Counted from the first letter of the stretch, positions 33,266 through 43,904 are shown. The stretch is DNA of 64,000 bases from Pseudomonas viridiflava (GCF_900580675.1 NZ_UTBG01000186.1:62001-126000), one strand, 5' to 3'. Notes: generated by a model not told the origin, from the sequence alone. Made by a program: numbers and translations.

Positions 33266-33937
33266 TCAGACCTTGAGGGTTTTCACGCCTTCGGAGGTGC
33301 CCAGCAGCAACACATCCGCCGGGCGCGCAGCGAACAGGCCGTTGGTGACCACGCCTACGATCGCATTGATCTGAGTCTCCAGCGCCACCGGATCGGTGAT
33401 CTGCATGTTGAACACATCAATGATGATGTTGCCGTTGTCGGTCAGCACGCCTTCGCGGTACACCGGGTCGCCGCCCAGCTTCACCAGCTCGCGGGCCACG
33501 TGGCTGCGGGCCATCGGGATCACTTCGACCGGCAGCGGGAACGCGCCGAGTACCGGCACCAGCTTGCTGGCGTCGGCGATGCAGATAAAGGTCTTGGCCA
33601 CGGCCGCGACGATCTTCTCGCGGGTCAGGGCTGCGCCGCCGCCCTTGATCAGGTTCAGGTGCTCGTCGCTTTCATCGGCGCCGTCGACGTAGAACTCCAG
33701 GTCGCTCACGGTGTTGAGCTCGTACACCGGAATGCCATGGCCCTTGAGGCGCGCGGCGGTGGCTTCGGAGCTGGCCACGGCGCCGTCGAACGCGCCCTTG
33801 TGCCTGGCCAGCGCATCGATAAAGCAGTTGGCGGTGGAGCCGGTGCCGACACCGACGATGCTCTTGTCGTCGAGTTTGGGAAGGATTAAATCGACGGCGG
33901 CCTGGGCCACTGCCTGTTTGAGTTGATCCTGGGTCAT
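33266..33937 (-). CDS. rpiA: Ribose-5-phosphate isomerase A
   Basis: A 223-residue isomerase that interconverts ribose-5-phosphate and ribulose-5-phosphate in the pentose phosphate pathway. Motifs are IVGVGTGSTANCFIDAL (phosphate loop), DGADESDEHLNLIKGGGAALTREKIVA (catalytic Asp and Lys), and the C-terminal VLLLGTSEGVKTL. The start at ATG 33937 matches the normal length. The frame stays open far upstream, across ilvA in antisense, but that is a GC-rich artefact. It is divergent from ilvA, as in P. aeruginosa. Confidence 0.96.
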   Translation of the reverse strand: MTQDQLKQAVAQAAVDLILPKLDDKSIVGVGTGSTANCFIDALARHKGAFDGAVASSEATAARLKGHGIPVYELNTVSDLEFYVDGADESDEHLNLIKGGGAALTREKIVAAVAKTFICIADASKLVPVLGAFPLPVEVIPMARSHVARELVKLGGDPVYREGVLTDNGNIIIDVFNMQITDPVALETQINAIVGVVTNGLFAARPADVLLLGTSEGVKTLKV

Positions 33938-34072
33938 GCGGGCTCCGGAACGGGCGGGGAGTAGAGAGGGGCGCGAGTATACCCCAACAAACCTTGGGAT
34001 TCGTGTGGTCTCCCGGCCAAACGCTGGGTTAGACTCCTTGGCCCTGCCCAACCCGCCCAGTGATGCTTTCCG

Positions 34073-35587
<1,515 letters not shown>

Positions 35588-35627
35588 GCGACTACGCTGA
35601 CTGAGCGGCCTTTAAGGAATCGAGACC

Positions 35628-36041
35628 ATGGAAACGCTGACCACCCTCAAGGTTATCCACATTGCAGCCACGGTGTTATTGCTGCTCAGCGGCCTTGGCC
35701 TGGCGCTGCTGGCCTGGCGCAAACGCAGCGTCGGCCCGGCGGCTACCGTGCAGCGCCCGTGGGCGTTCGTGTGGTTGCTGATGGGGATTTGCGTGGTCAG
35801 CATGCCGTTTACCGGCTGGTGGCTGGTGCATTTGGTTGGCTGGCCGCTGGGGCAGACCTGGATTCTGGGCTCCAGCATCATCTACACCGTGGCGGCGCTG
35901 GCCTGGTTCTGGTTGGTGGCGCGGCTCAATCGCCTGCGCAAAGGCGAGGGCGGCAGCCTGAATTTCACCCTGGTGCTGGCGGTGGTCAGCTTGCTGGGGT
36001 TTGTGGCGATTGCGGGGTTGATGGGCGCCAAGCCGGTTTAA
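35628..36041 (+). CDS. DUF2269 family membrane protein
   Basis: A 137-residue integral membrane protein with four hydrophobic segments. The N-terminal LKVIHIAATVLLLLSGLGLALLAWRKRS carries the HIxxxxxxxG pattern seen in DUF2269 proteins, and TGWWLVHLVGWPLGQTWILGSSIIY follows. It lies 40 bases after ilvA behind AAGGA. Function is unknown. Confidence 0.83.
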   Translation: METLTTLKVIHIAATVLLLLSGLGLALLAWRKRSVGPAATVQRPWAFVWLLMGICVVSMPFTGWWLVHLVGWPLGQTWILGSSIIYTVAALAWFWLVARLNRLRKGEGGSLNFTLVLAVVSLLGFVAIAGLMGAKPV

Positions 36042-36061
36042 GGCTTTGAACCGAGTCGCCT

Positions 36062-36150
36062 TCATCGCGGGCAAGCCCGGCTCCCACATTGGACCGTGTT
36101 CACAACGTGTGAATACATTCAAGTGTGGGAGCTGGCTTGCCTGCGATAGA
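36062..36150. repeat. REP doublet, GCCGGGCTTGCCCGCGA / GCTGGCTTGCCTGCGA type
   Basis: The left arm TCGCGGGCAAGCCCGGCTCC and the right arm GGGAGCTGGCTTGCCTGCGA are different variants. This is the same mixed pairing as at 6725 and 52300. It lies between convergent genes. Confidence 0.8.
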
Positions 36151-36154
36151 TTTA

Positions 36155-36811
36155 TCAGCTGCGCAGCGTGATTACCGGCCAGCCACGTTTCTCGGCTTCG
36201 GCGCGCAAATTCGGATCAGGGTCCACCGCCACCGGATGCGTCACCTGCTCCAGCAGCGGCAGATCGTTCATCGAATCGCTATAGAAGTAGCTGTCTTCCA
36301 GGCTGTACCCGGTTTCTTCCAGCCAGCGGTTCAGGCGCGTGACCTTGCCCTCGCGAAAGCACGGCACGTCGCTGCTGCGCCCGGTGTAGCGGCCGTTTTC
36401 CATCTCGCATTCGGTGGCGATCAGGGTTTCCACGCCAAGGCGCGCGGCAATCGGCGCGGTCACAAAGCGGTTGGTGGCCGTGATGATCACCAGTTTGTCG
36501 CCGGCGGCGCGGTGCTTGGCCAGCAGTTCCACGGCCAGCGGCAGCATGATCGGCTCGATGCAGTCGCGCATGTAGTCGTTATGCCACTCCTCGAGCTGGG
36601 CCATCTCGGTGCGGCCGAGAATCTCCAGGCAGAAGTTCAGGTAAGCGGCGTTATCCAGTGTGCCGGCCAGGTAATCCTGGTAAAACTCGTCGTTGCGCGC
36701 CTTGTAGGCCACCGCGTCGAGAATCCCCCGTTCACACAGGTAATCGCCCCAGGCGTGGTCGCTGTCACCGCCGAGAAGGGTGTTGTCCAAGTCGAATAAG
36801 GCCAGGCGCAT
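36155..36811 (-). CDS. HAD-superfamily phosphatase (subfamily IB, SerB-like fold)
   Basis: A 218-residue HAD hydrolase. Motif I is ALFDLDNTLLGGDSDHAW, motif II is LVIITATNRFVTAPIAARLG, and motif III/IV is DSYFYSDSMNDLPLLEQV. A helical cap lies between motif I and II. The layout is that of HAD-IB phosphatases such as phosphoserine or polyamine-phosphate phosphatases. The substrate is not readable. It is divergent from rppH, as in P. aeruginosa. Confidence 0.88.
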   Translation of the reverse strand: MRLALFDLDNTLLGGDSDHAWGDYLCERGILDAVAYKARNDEFYQDYLAGTLDNAAYLNFCLEILGRTEMAQLEEWHNDYMRDCIEPIMLPLAVELLAKHRAAGDKLVIITATNRFVTAPIAARLGVETLIATECEMENGRYTGRSSDVPCFREGKVTRLNRWLEETGYSLEDSYFYSDSMNDLPLLEQVTHPVAVDPDPNLRAEAEKRGWPVITLRS

Positions 36812-36954
36812 TGCAGTTACTCGCTGAAAAGTCTGTAAAAAGGCGTCCAGAATACGGTCTTTTCACAAGAGTGCACATAAGGTAAGAAGCCTCGTTGCCG
36901 CTGTATCAACCTTTGTGGAACAATGCGACGACATGCGTTTGCGAGGTTGTTGCC

Positions 36955-37434
36955 GTGATCGACCCCGATGGTTTCCGTCCTAATGTCGGGATTATTCTTA
37001 CGAATGATGCCGGACAGGTGCTATGGGCTCGCCGAATCAACCAAGATGCCTGGCAGTTTCCTCAAGGCGGAATCAACCCCGATGAAACCCCTGAAGACGC
37101 CTTGTACCGTGAGTTGAATGAAGAAGTCGGCCTTGAGCGTGAAGATGTGCAAATTCTGGCCTGTACCCGCGGCTGGTTGCGCTATCGTTTGCCGCAACGC
37201 CTGGTGCGTACCCACAGCCAACCGCTGTGCATCGGCCAGAAGCAGAAATGGTTTCTCCTGCGCCTGATCTCCAACGAGCAGCGGGTGCGGATGGATTTGA
37301 CCGGTAAACCGGAGTTCGATGGCTGGCGTTGGGTCAGCTATTGGTACCCGTTGGGCCAGGTGGTGACATTCAAGCGCGAGGTTTATCGTCGCGCTCTCAA
37401 AGAGCTTGCCCCGCGCCTTTTAGCGCGCGACTGA
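36955..37434 (+). CDS. rppH: RNA pyrophosphohydrolase RppH (Nudix)
   Basis: A 159-residue Nudix hydrolase that removes pyrophosphate from the 5' end of transcripts and thereby starts RNase E-dependent decay. The Nudix box spans residues 38-60 (GGINPDETPEDALYRELNEE, then VGL). The expected N-terminus (M)IDPDGFRPNVGIIL starts at GTG 36955 with GAGG eight bases upstream. A longer frame from 36895 adds sequence not found in the family. ptsP follows after 22 bases, so they share a transcript. Confidence 0.94.
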   Translation: MIDPDGFRPNVGIILTNDAGQVLWARRINQDAWQFPQGGINPDETPEDALYRELNEEVGLEREDVQILACTRGWLRYRLPQRLVRTHSQPLCIGQKQKWFLLRLISNEQRVRMDLTGKPEFDGWRWVSYWYPLGQVVTFKREVYRRALKELAPRLLARD

Positions 37435-37456
37435 CGACGGAGTTCGACCCCGAGCC

Positions 37457-39736
37457 ATGCTCAATACGCTGCGCAAGATCGTCCAGGAAGTTAACTCCGC
37501 CAAGGATCTCAAGGCGGCGTTGGGGATTATTGTGTTGCGCGTCAAGGAAGCCATGGGCAGCCAGGTCTGCTCGGTTTACCTGCTGGACCCCGAGACCAAC
37601 CGTTTTGTGCTGATGGCCACCGAGGGCTTGAACAAGCGCTCTATCGGCAAGGTCAGCATGGCGCCCAATGAAGGTCTGGTGGGCCTGGTGGGGACGCGTG
37701 AAGAACCCCTGAACCTTGAAAATGCGGCCGATCACCCGCGTTATCGCTACTTTGCCGAAACCGGCGAAGAGCGTTACGCCTCGTTCCTCGGTGCACCGAT
37801 CATTCACCACCGCCGCGTTGTCGGCGTGTTGGTCATCCAGCAAAAAGAACGCCGCCAGTTCGACGAAGGTGAAGAAGCCTTTCTCGTGACCATGAGCGCG
37901 CAGCTCGCCGGGGTTATCGCCCACGCCGAAGCCACGGGCTCGATTCGCGGCCTGGGGCGCCAGGGCAAGGGTATCCAGGAAGCCAAATTCGTCGGCGTGC
38001 CGGGTTCGCCGGGTGCTGCCGTCGGTAAGGCGGTGGTCATGCTGCCGCCGGCTGACCTGGATGTGGTGCCGGATAAATCCGTCGATGACATCGACGCTGA
38101 AATCAAACTGTTCAAGACTGCCCTGGAAGGCGTGCGCGCCGACATGCGCAACCTGTCGACCAAGCTGGCCACGCAACTGCGCCCCGAAGAGCGCGCGCTG
38201 TTCGACGTGTACCAGATGATGCTCGACGACGCGTCCCTGGGTAACGAAGTCAAAACCGTGATCAAGACCGGCCAGTGGGCCCAAGGCGCGCTGCGCCAGG
38301 TGGTCACCGATCACGTCAACCGTTTCGAATTGATGGACGACGCCTACCTGCGCGAGCGGGCCTCGGATGTGCGCGACCTCGGTCGCCGTCTGCTGGCCTA
38401 CCTGCAGGAAGACCGCACCACCAACCTGGTCTACCCCGACAACACCATCCTGATCAGTGAAGAACTGACCGCTACCATGCTCGGCGAAGTGCCGGAAGGC
38501 AAACTGGTGGGCCTGGTCTCGGTACTCGGTTCGGGCAACTCTCACGTCGCGATCCTGGCCCGGGCCATGGGCATTCCGACGGTGATGGGCCTGGTGGACC
38601 TGCCGTACTCCAAGGTCGACGGCATCGACATGATCGTCGATGGCCATCGTGGTGAAGTCTTCACCAACCCCAGCGAGCTGCTGCGCAAGCAATACGCCGA
38701 GGTGGTGGAAGAAGAGAAACAACTGGCGCTGGGCCTCGATTCGTTGCGCGAGCTGCCGTGCGTGACCCTCGACGGCCACCGCGTGCCGCTGCTGGTCAAC
38801 ACCGGCCTGCTGGCCGATGTGGCCCGCGCGCAACAGCGCGGCGCCGAAGGGGTGGGGCTGTACCGCACCGAAGTGCCGTTCATGATCAACCAGCGTTTCC
38901 CGAGTGAGAAGGAGCAGCTGGCGATTTATCGCGAGCAACTGCAGGCCTTCCACCCGTTGCCGGTGACCATGCGCAGCCTGGATATCGGCGGCGACAAGTC
39001 ACTGTCCTATTTCCCGATCAAGGAAGACAACCCCTTCCTGGGCTGGCGCGGCATACGCGTGACCCTCGACCACCCTGAAATTTTCCTGGTACAGACCCGC
39101 GCGATGCTCAAGGCCAGCGAAGGCCTGAACAACCTGCGCATTCTGCTGCCGATGATCTCCGGCACTCACGAGCTGGAAGAAGCCCTGCACCTGATCCACC
39201 GCGCCTGGGGCGAAGTGCGCGACGAAGGCGCCGATGTGCCGATGCCGCCGATTGGCGTGATGATCGAAATCCCGGCGGCGGTGTACCAGGCCAAGGAGCT
39301 GGCGCGGCAGGTGGATTTCCTGTCGGTGGGTTCCAACGACTTGACCCAGTACCTGTTGGCCGTGGACCGCAACAACCCGCGGGTGGCCGACCTCTACGAC
39401 TACCTGCACCCGGCGGTGTTGCAAGCCTTGCAACACGTGGTGCGCGACGCCCATGCCGAAGGCAAGCCGGTCAGCATTTGCGGCGAAATGGCTGGCGATC
39501 CGGCGGCAGCCGTGCTGTTGATGGCGATGGGCTTTGACAGCCTGTCGATGAACGCCACCAACTTGCCGAAGGTGAAATGGCTACTGCGCCAGGTTGAGCT
39601 GAGCATGGCCAAGGATCTGCTGGCGGAGTTGATGACCATCGACAACCCGCAAGTTATCCACAGCTCGCTGCAATTGGCGCTGAAGAACCTGGGGCTGACG
39701 CGGATGATCAACCCGGCTTCGGCAAAAACCCTCTAA
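37457..39736 (+). CDS. ptsP: Nitrogen-type PTS enzyme I (PtsP, EI-Ntr)
   Basis: A 759-residue PEP-protein phosphotransferase, first component of the regulatory PTS-Ntr chain (PtsP to PtsO to PtsN). A GAF sensor domain fills residues 1-165 (VCSVYLLDPETNRFVLMATEG). The phosphorylated histidine is His363 in GSGNSHVAILARAMGIPTVMG. The PEP-binding TIM barrel follows (GVGLYRTEVPFM, MIEIPAAVYQ, VGSNDLTQYLLAVDRNN, SICGEMAGDP). GAF binding of glutamine or 2-oxoglutarate senses nitrogen state in related enzymes. It is linked to rppH. Confidence 0.96.
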   Translation: MLNTLRKIVQEVNSAKDLKAALGIIVLRVKEAMGSQVCSVYLLDPETNRFVLMATEGLNKRSIGKVSMAPNEGLVGLVGTREEPLNLENAADHPRYRYFAETGEERYASFLGAPIIHHRRVVGVLVIQQKERRQFDEGEEAFLVTMSAQLAGVIAHAEATGSIRGLGRQGKGIQEAKFVGVPGSPGAAVGKAVVMLPPADLDVVPDKSVDDIDAEIKLFKTALEGVRADMRNLSTKLATQLRPEERALFDVYQMMLDDASLGNEVKTVIKTGQWAQGALRQVVTDHVNRFELMDDAYLRERASDVRDLGRRLLAYLQEDRTTNLVYPDNTILISEELTATMLGEVPEGKLVGLVSVLGSGNSHVAILARAMGIPTVMGLVDLPYSKVDGIDMIVDGHRGEVFTNPSELLRKQYAEVVEEEKQLALGLDSLRELPCVTLDGHRVPLLVNTGLLADVARAQQRGAEGVGLYRTEVPFMINQRFPSEKEQLAIYREQLQAFHPLPVTMRSLDIGGDKSLSYFPIKEDNPFLGWRGIRVTLDHPEIFLVQTRAMLKASEGLNNLRILLPMISGTHELEEALHLIHRAWGEVRDEGADVPMPPIGVMIEIPAAVYQAKELARQVDFLSVGSNDLTQYLLAVDRNNPRVADLYDYLHPAVLQALQHVVRDAHAEGKPVSICGEMAGDPAAAVLLMAMGFDSLSMNATNLPKVKWLLRQVELSMAKDLLAELMTIDNPQVIHSSLQLALKNLGLTRMINPASAKTL

Positions 39737-39740
39737 ATCG

Positions 39741-39810
39741 CCATCGCAGGCAAGCCAGCTCCCACAGGTGAATGCTTTCCAACTGTGGGGGCTGGCTTGC
39801 CTGCGATAGC
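39741..39810. repeat. REP doublet, GCTGGCTTGCCTGCGA type, short spacer
   Basis: The arms TCGCAGGCAAGCCAGCTCCC and GGGGGCTGGCTTGCCTGCGA have a spacer of only about 25 bases. It lies between the convergent ptsP and NRDE genes. Confidence 0.82.
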
Positions 39811-39826
39811 GGCAGTCCAGGCATCG

Positions 39827-40573
39827 CTAAAACTTCAGATCCACCTCGCCCAGCCGCCCACCATGCGGCCCGAAGCTGCGCTCCACCATCCGCCGCGACC
39901 CATCCGCATTCACAATCAACGCCGTACTCGCCCGCGTCCCATAACTCGGGCTGGCAATAAACACGCTCGACAACAAACTCTCTGTCGCCAACCCCACCCC
40001 GGTATCCGGCAAGTCCGCAAACGGCGCCGTCTGCGAATCACTCAGAATCTCCAACAACGCCTCAGGCTGCGGGTCTTGCAGCATCTCGCCCAATGCCGCC
40101 TTGGCCTTGAGCAGCTTCGGCCACGGCGTATCCAGCCCGGCATTGGATAACCCATACACCCCGGCTTCCAAACGTGTCGGCTCGGTATGATTGGCGTGGT
40201 AATGCCACAACTCATCCCGCGTACCCACCAGCAGGTTAAACCCGGCGTATTCAATCGATCGGCCGTTAACGTCGGCCAGATACTCCTCAATCGGCATGGA
40301 CCCACTGAGAAAACGCGCCACTAATTCCCCTCGCGATTTGCGTGCCGGCGGCTGGTGCGGGTCGCGGATGTTGGTCAGCGCGGCAAAGCGCCCATCCGCA
40401 TTCACCCCCAGCCAGGTGCCGCCTGCTTCCTGGTCGCGGCCGGCGTAGATATCGGGCGCATCCGGCCACTGGGCCAGCGGCAGGCTGGGGCGGGCGTAGA
40501 ACTCATCACGGTTGGCCGCGACGATCAGCGGTTGGGCGTGGCCCGGCCGCCAGGCGAAAACAATCAGGCACAT
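39827..40573 (-). CDS. NRDE-family protein (TANGO2-like)
   Basis: A 248-residue protein that begins MCLIVFAWRPGHAQPLIVAANRDEFYARP, containing the name-giving Asn-Arg-Asp-Glu motif of the NRDE/TANGO2 family. GGTWLGVNADGRFAALTNIRDP follows, and a late segment PSYGTRASTALIVNADG. The N-terminal Cys after Met is a potential Ntn-type nucleophile. The start at ATG 40573 has GGGAAG upstream. Homologues have been linked to haem trafficking and metabolite repair, but a bacterial role is not settled. Confidence 0.86.
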   Translation of the reverse strand: MCLIVFAWRPGHAQPLIVAANRDEFYARPSLPLAQWPDAPDIYAGRDQEAGGTWLGVNADGRFAALTNIRDPHQPPARKSRGELVARFLSGSMPIEEYLADVNGRSIEYAGFNLLVGTRDELWHYHANHTEPTRLEAGVYGLSNAGLDTPWPKLLKAKAALGEMLQDPQPEALLEILSDSQTAPFADLPDTGVGLATESLLSSVFIASPSYGTRASTALIVNADGSRRMVERSFGPHGGRLGEVDLKF

Positions 40574-40694
40574 CAGGCGCTTCCCTTTTGTGTTTTTTGC
40601 CACTCTACCCACACCGGCAGCGGCGTTCCATCGTATCCAGTTGGGTCGCATGCCTTCCATCCGTTAACATGCCGGACCTGGTTTGGGGGCTCCC

Positions 40695-41477
40695 ATGGAA
40701 TTTCTGCTGTATTTGCTGCTGGGCGCCTGTGCGGGCGTGCTCGCCGGGCTGTTCGGCGTGGGGGGCGGGATCATCATTGTGCCGGTGCTGGTGTTCAGCT
40801 TCACCTTGCAGGGCTTCGACCCGCAGGTGCTGACCCACCTGGCCGTGGGCACCTCGCTGGCGACCATTATCTTTACCTCGGTGAACGCCGTGCGTGAGCA
40901 CCATCGGCGTGGCGCGGTGCGTTGGCCGATTTTTGTGTGGATGACCGTGGGTATCCTGATCGGCGCAGGTTTTGGTGCGCTGACTGCCGAGGCGATTTCC
41001 GGCCCCAATCTGCAGAAGATTATCGGCATATTCGCGTTGATCATCGCCATACAGTTGGCCCTGGAGGTCAAGCCCAAGGCCAGCCGCACGGTGCCGGGTA
41101 AAGTCGGCCTGACCCTGGCAGGCACGGTGATCGGCTGGGCCTCGGCGATTTTCGGGATTGGCGGCGGCTCGCTGACCGTGCCGTTCCTGACCTGGCGCAG
41201 CGTGCCGATGCAGCAGGCGGTGGCCACTTCATCGGCCTGTGGCCTGCCGATTGCCCTGGCCAGTGCATTAAGTTTCATGATTCTGGGCTGGCATGACCCG
41301 TTGTTGCCCGCTCATAGTCTAGGGTTCGTGTATTTGCCGGCACTGTTGGGCATTGCCCTGACCAGCATGGTGTTCGCGCGCTTCGGCGCACGCCTGGCAC
41401 ACCGGTTGTCGCCGCGTCTGCTCAAGCGGTTGTTCGCCGGTTTGCTGTTCTGTGTCGGTATAAACTTTTTAATCTAA
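40695..41477 (+). CDS. TauE/SafE (TSUP) family permease
   Basis: A 260-residue membrane protein with about eight hydrophobic segments arranged in two repeats. Each repeat begins with a G-rich motif: GVLAGLFGVGGGIIIVPVLV near residue 15 and GWASAIFGIGGGSLTVPFL near residue 145. These are the TSUP half-site signatures. Members export sulfite, sulfonates or related anions. The start at ATG 40695 is preferred over an upstream TTG because GGGGGC is spaced for it. The substrate is unknown. Being upstream of lgt does not predict one. Confidence 0.87.
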   Translation: MEFLLYLLLGACAGVLAGLFGVGGGIIIVPVLVFSFTLQGFDPQVLTHLAVGTSLATIIFTSVNAVREHHRRGAVRWPIFVWMTVGILIGAGFGALTAEAISGPNLQKIIGIFALIIAIQLALEVKPKASRTVPGKVGLTLAGTVIGWASAIFGIGGGSLTVPFLTWRSVPMQQAVATSSACGLPIALASALSFMILGWHDPLLPAHSLGFVYLPALLGIALTSMVFARFGARLAHRLSPRLLKRLFAGLLFCVGINFLI

Positions 41478-41556
41478 CGGCAGTTGCTGTAACGCACGCT
41501 TAATCGCGCACCGGCATGGTCCGGCGCCATAACGAATGATTTAACGAGGAGTCGCA

Positions 41557-42369
41557 ATGCTGCCTTACCCGCAGATCGACCCGGTGGCCCTGGCCATCGG
41601 TCCGCTGAAAATCCACTGGTACGGGTTGATGTACCTGATCGGCATCGGCGGCGCCTGGCTGCTGGCTTCCCGGCGCCTGAACCGTTTCGACCCGACCTGG
41701 ACCAAGGAGAAGCTCTCCGACATGGTGTTCTGGTTGTCGATGGGGGTGATCGTCGGTGGGCGACTCGGGTATGTGCTGTTCTACGATCTGTCGGCGTACA
41801 TCGCCAACCCGACGCTGATCTTCGAGGTGTGGAAGGGCGGCATGGCGTTCCACGGCGGGTTTATCGGCGTGATGATCGCCGCGTGGTGGTTTGGCCGGCG
41901 CAACGGCAAGTCATTCTTCCAACTCATGGACTTCGTCGCGCCGCTGGTGCCGATCGGCCTGGGCGCCGGGCGCATCGGTAACTTCATCAACGCCGAGTTG
42001 TGGGGCAAGCCGACTGACGTGCCGTGGGCCATGGTGTTCCCGCCGTTCAGCGACCCGGCGCAACTGCCGCGCCATCCGTCGCAGCTCTACCAGTTCGCCC
42101 TGGAAGGTGTGGCACTGTTCCTCATTCTGTACATCTTTTCGCGCAAGCCACGCCCAACCATGGCCGTGTCGGGGATGTTCGCGCTGTTCTACGGGATCTT
42201 CCGCTTCATCGTCGAGTTCGTGCGCGTACCGGATGCGCAATTGGGCTACCTGGCGTGGGGCTGGTTGACCATGGGGCAGGTGCTCAGCATTCCGATGATC
42301 CTGGTCGGCCTGGGCCTGCTGTGGTGGGCTTACAACCGCCCGCAAGGCATCAAGAGCACCGCGCTTTAA
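41557..42369 (+). CDS. lgt: Prolipoprotein diacylglyceryl transferase
   Basis: A 270-residue inner-membrane enzyme that transfers diacylglycerol from phosphatidylglycerol to the lipobox cysteine of prolipoproteins. The family signature GRIGNFINAELWGKPTD is present, as are the N-terminal LKIHWYGLMYLIG and HGGFIGVMIAAWW with the essential His. About seven membrane segments are visible. thyA follows 51 bases downstream, the same lgt-thyA order as in many gammaproteobacteria. Confidence 0.96.
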   Translation: MLPYPQIDPVALAIGPLKIHWYGLMYLIGIGGAWLLASRRLNRFDPTWTKEKLSDMVFWLSMGVIVGGRLGYVLFYDLSAYIANPTLIFEVWKGGMAFHGGFIGVMIAAWWFGRRNGKSFFQLMDFVAPLVPIGLGAGRIGNFINAELWGKPTDVPWAMVFPPFSDPAQLPRHPSQLYQFALEGVALFLILYIFSRKPRPTMAVSGMFALFYGIFRFIVEFVRVPDAQLGYLAWGWLTMGQVLSIPMILVGLGLLWWAYNRPQGIKSTAL

Positions 42370-42420
42370 ATCCGAACGCCGAGGCGTACGCGCCTCGGCT
42401 TCAACGATACGGGTACTTAC

Positions 42421-43254
42421 ATGAAGCAATATCTCGAACTGCTGAACGACGTCGTGACCAATGGCCTGACCAAGGGTGACCGCACCGGTACCGGCACCAA
42501 GGCCGTGTTCGCCCGCCAGTATCGGCATAACTTGGCCGACGGCTTCCCGCTGCTGACCACCAAGAAGCTTCACTTCAAGAGCATCGCCAACGAGCTGATC
42601 TGGATGCTGAGTGGCAACACCAACATCAAGTGGCTCAACGAAAACGGCGTGAAAATCTGGGACGAATGGGCCACCGAAGACGGCGACCTGGGCCCGGTCT
42701 ACGGCGAGCAGTGGACCGCCTGGCCAACCAAGGACGGCGGCACGATCAACCAGATCGACTACATGGTGCACACGCTCAAGACCAACCCCAACAGCCGCCG
42801 CATCCTGTTCCACGGCTGGAACGTCGAATACCTGCCGGACGAAACCAGGAGCCCGCAGGAAAACGCACGCAACGGCAAGCAAGCCCTGCCGCCGTGCCAC
42901 CTGCTGTACCAGGCGTTCGTGCATGACGGCCATCTGTCGATGCAGCTGTATATCCGCAGCTCCGACGTGTTCCTCGGCCTGCCGTACAACACCGCCGCCC
43001 TGGCGCTGCTGACCCATATGCTGGCCCAGCAATGCGACCTGATCCCCCACGAGATCATCGTCACCACCGGCGACACCCACGCCTACAGCAACCACATGGA
43101 ACAGATCCGCACCCAGCTGGCGCGTACGCCGAAGAAGCTGCCGGAGCTGGTGATCAAGCGTAAGCCGGCGTCGATTTACGATTACAAGTTCGAAGACTTC
43201 GAAATTGTGGGCTACGACGCCGACCCAAGCATCAAGGCTGACGTGGCGATCTAA
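42421..43254 (+). CDS. thyA: Thymidylate synthase ThyA
   Basis: A 277-residue folate-dependent enzyme that methylates dUMP to dTMP. Cys159 in QALPPCHLLYQAFV is the catalytic nucleophile. RTGTGTKAVFARQYRHNL near the N-terminus and LGLPYNTAALALLTHMLAQQC bind phosphate and fold the active site, and the end reads IKADVAI. It is slightly longer than the E. coli enzyme because of an insert around residues 135-155. Its dihydrofolate product is recycled by FolA, encoded 5.7 kb away. Confidence 0.96.
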   Translation: MKQYLELLNDVVTNGLTKGDRTGTGTKAVFARQYRHNLADGFPLLTTKKLHFKSIANELIWMLSGNTNIKWLNENGVKIWDEWATEDGDLGPVYGEQWTAWPTKDGGTINQIDYMVHTLKTNPNSRRILFHGWNVEYLPDETRSPQENARNGKQALPPCHLLYQAFVHDGHLSMQLYIRSSDVFLGLPYNTAALALLTHMLAQQCDLIPHEIIVTTGDTHAYSNHMEQIRTQLARTPKKLPELVIKRKPASIYDYKFEDFEIVGYDADPSIKADVAI

Positions 43255-43271
43255 AGCCGGTTTCGGTCTAA

Positions 43272-43363
43272 ATGTGGGAGGGGGCTTGCTCCCGATAGCG
43301 GTGTGTCAGCCAATGATGTGTTGGCTGAGCCACTGCCATCGGGAGCAAGCCCCCTCCCACATT
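43272..43363. repeat. REP doublet, GGGGGCTTGCTCCCGAT type
   Basis: The inverted arms GTGGGAGGGGGCTTGCTCCC and GGGAGCAAGCCCCCTCCCAC, with a spacer repeat TGTCAGCCAA/TTGGCTGA, closely resemble the doublet at 33160. It lies between convergent thyA and cadR. Confidence 0.87.
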
Positions 43364-43382
43364 TAGCGAGTGTTCAGTTGAT

Positions 43383-43820
43383 TCAGTGCCCGTGGCTTCT
43401 GCCCAGATGCGAAGGCTCGGCATCATTGGTCACACTCCCGCTGACCTCCAGCCGCTGCAAAATCCCGCATTCCGGCCCGCCACCACAGCGCTGGCGCAGG
43501 TCCAGCAATTGCTCCTGCAACGCCAACAGCCCATCGATCCGCGTTTTCACATGGTGGATATGTTCGTCGATCAACGCATTCACGTTCTCGCACTGGTCCT
43601 GAGGGCTGTCGCGCAGGCCCAGCAGGCTGCGGATTTCTTCGAGGGTCATGTCCAGGCTGCGGCAGTTGCGGATAAAGATCAGCCGCTCTGTGTGAGCCTG
43701 GGTATAAACGCGGTAGTTGGCATCGGTGCGCGCCGGGGGGGGCAACAGGCCTTCCTTCTCGTAATAACGGATGGTTTCCACCGGGCAGTCGGTCTGTTTG
43801 GCCAATTCGCCGATCTTCAT
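43383..43820 (-). CDS. cadR: Cadmium/lead-responsive MerR-family regulator CadR
   Basis: A 145-residue MerR-family activator. The N-terminal winged helix is MKIGELAKQTDCPVETIRYY, followed by EKEGLLPPPARTDANYRVY, then a dimerisation helix and a metal-binding loop with cysteines in RQRCGGGPECGILQRL. The tail SHLGRSHGH is His-rich, as in P. putida CadR. The start at 43820 is the standard MKIGELA; an open frame further upstream only runs antisense into cadA. It would bind the operator between itself and cadA and activate transcription on Cd, Pb or Zn. Confidence 0.93.
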   Translation of the reverse strand: MKIGELAKQTDCPVETIRYYEKEGLLPPPARTDANYRVYTQAHTERLIFIRNCRSLDMTLEEIRSLLGLRDSPQDQCENVNALIDEHIHHVKTRIDGLLALQEQLLDLRQRCGGGPECGILQRLEVSGSVTNDAEPSHLGRSHGH

Positions 43821-43843
43821 CGCAGCAATCTCCAAATGGGTGC

Positions 43844-43874
43844 TTGACCCTATAGTGGCTACAGGGTCTTTACT
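43844..43874 (+). promoter_or_regulatory. MerR-type cadA promoter/operator
   Basis: A -35 hexamer TTGACC (43844-43849) and a -10-like TTTACT (43869-43874) are separated by 19 bases, the overlong spacer typical of MerR-activated promoters. Between them lies the dyad ACCCTATAG-TGG-CTACAGGGT (43847-43867). Metal-bound CadR would twist this spacer to allow RNA polymerase to open it. Confidence 0.85.
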
Positions 43875-43904
43875 TGGCAACAGGCACCTTACGGACGCGA
43901 CCTG

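Noticed and set aside
37397..38953. 518-codon minus-strand frame opposite ptsP
   Set aside because: Antisense shadow of an intact ptsP gene; no motifs.
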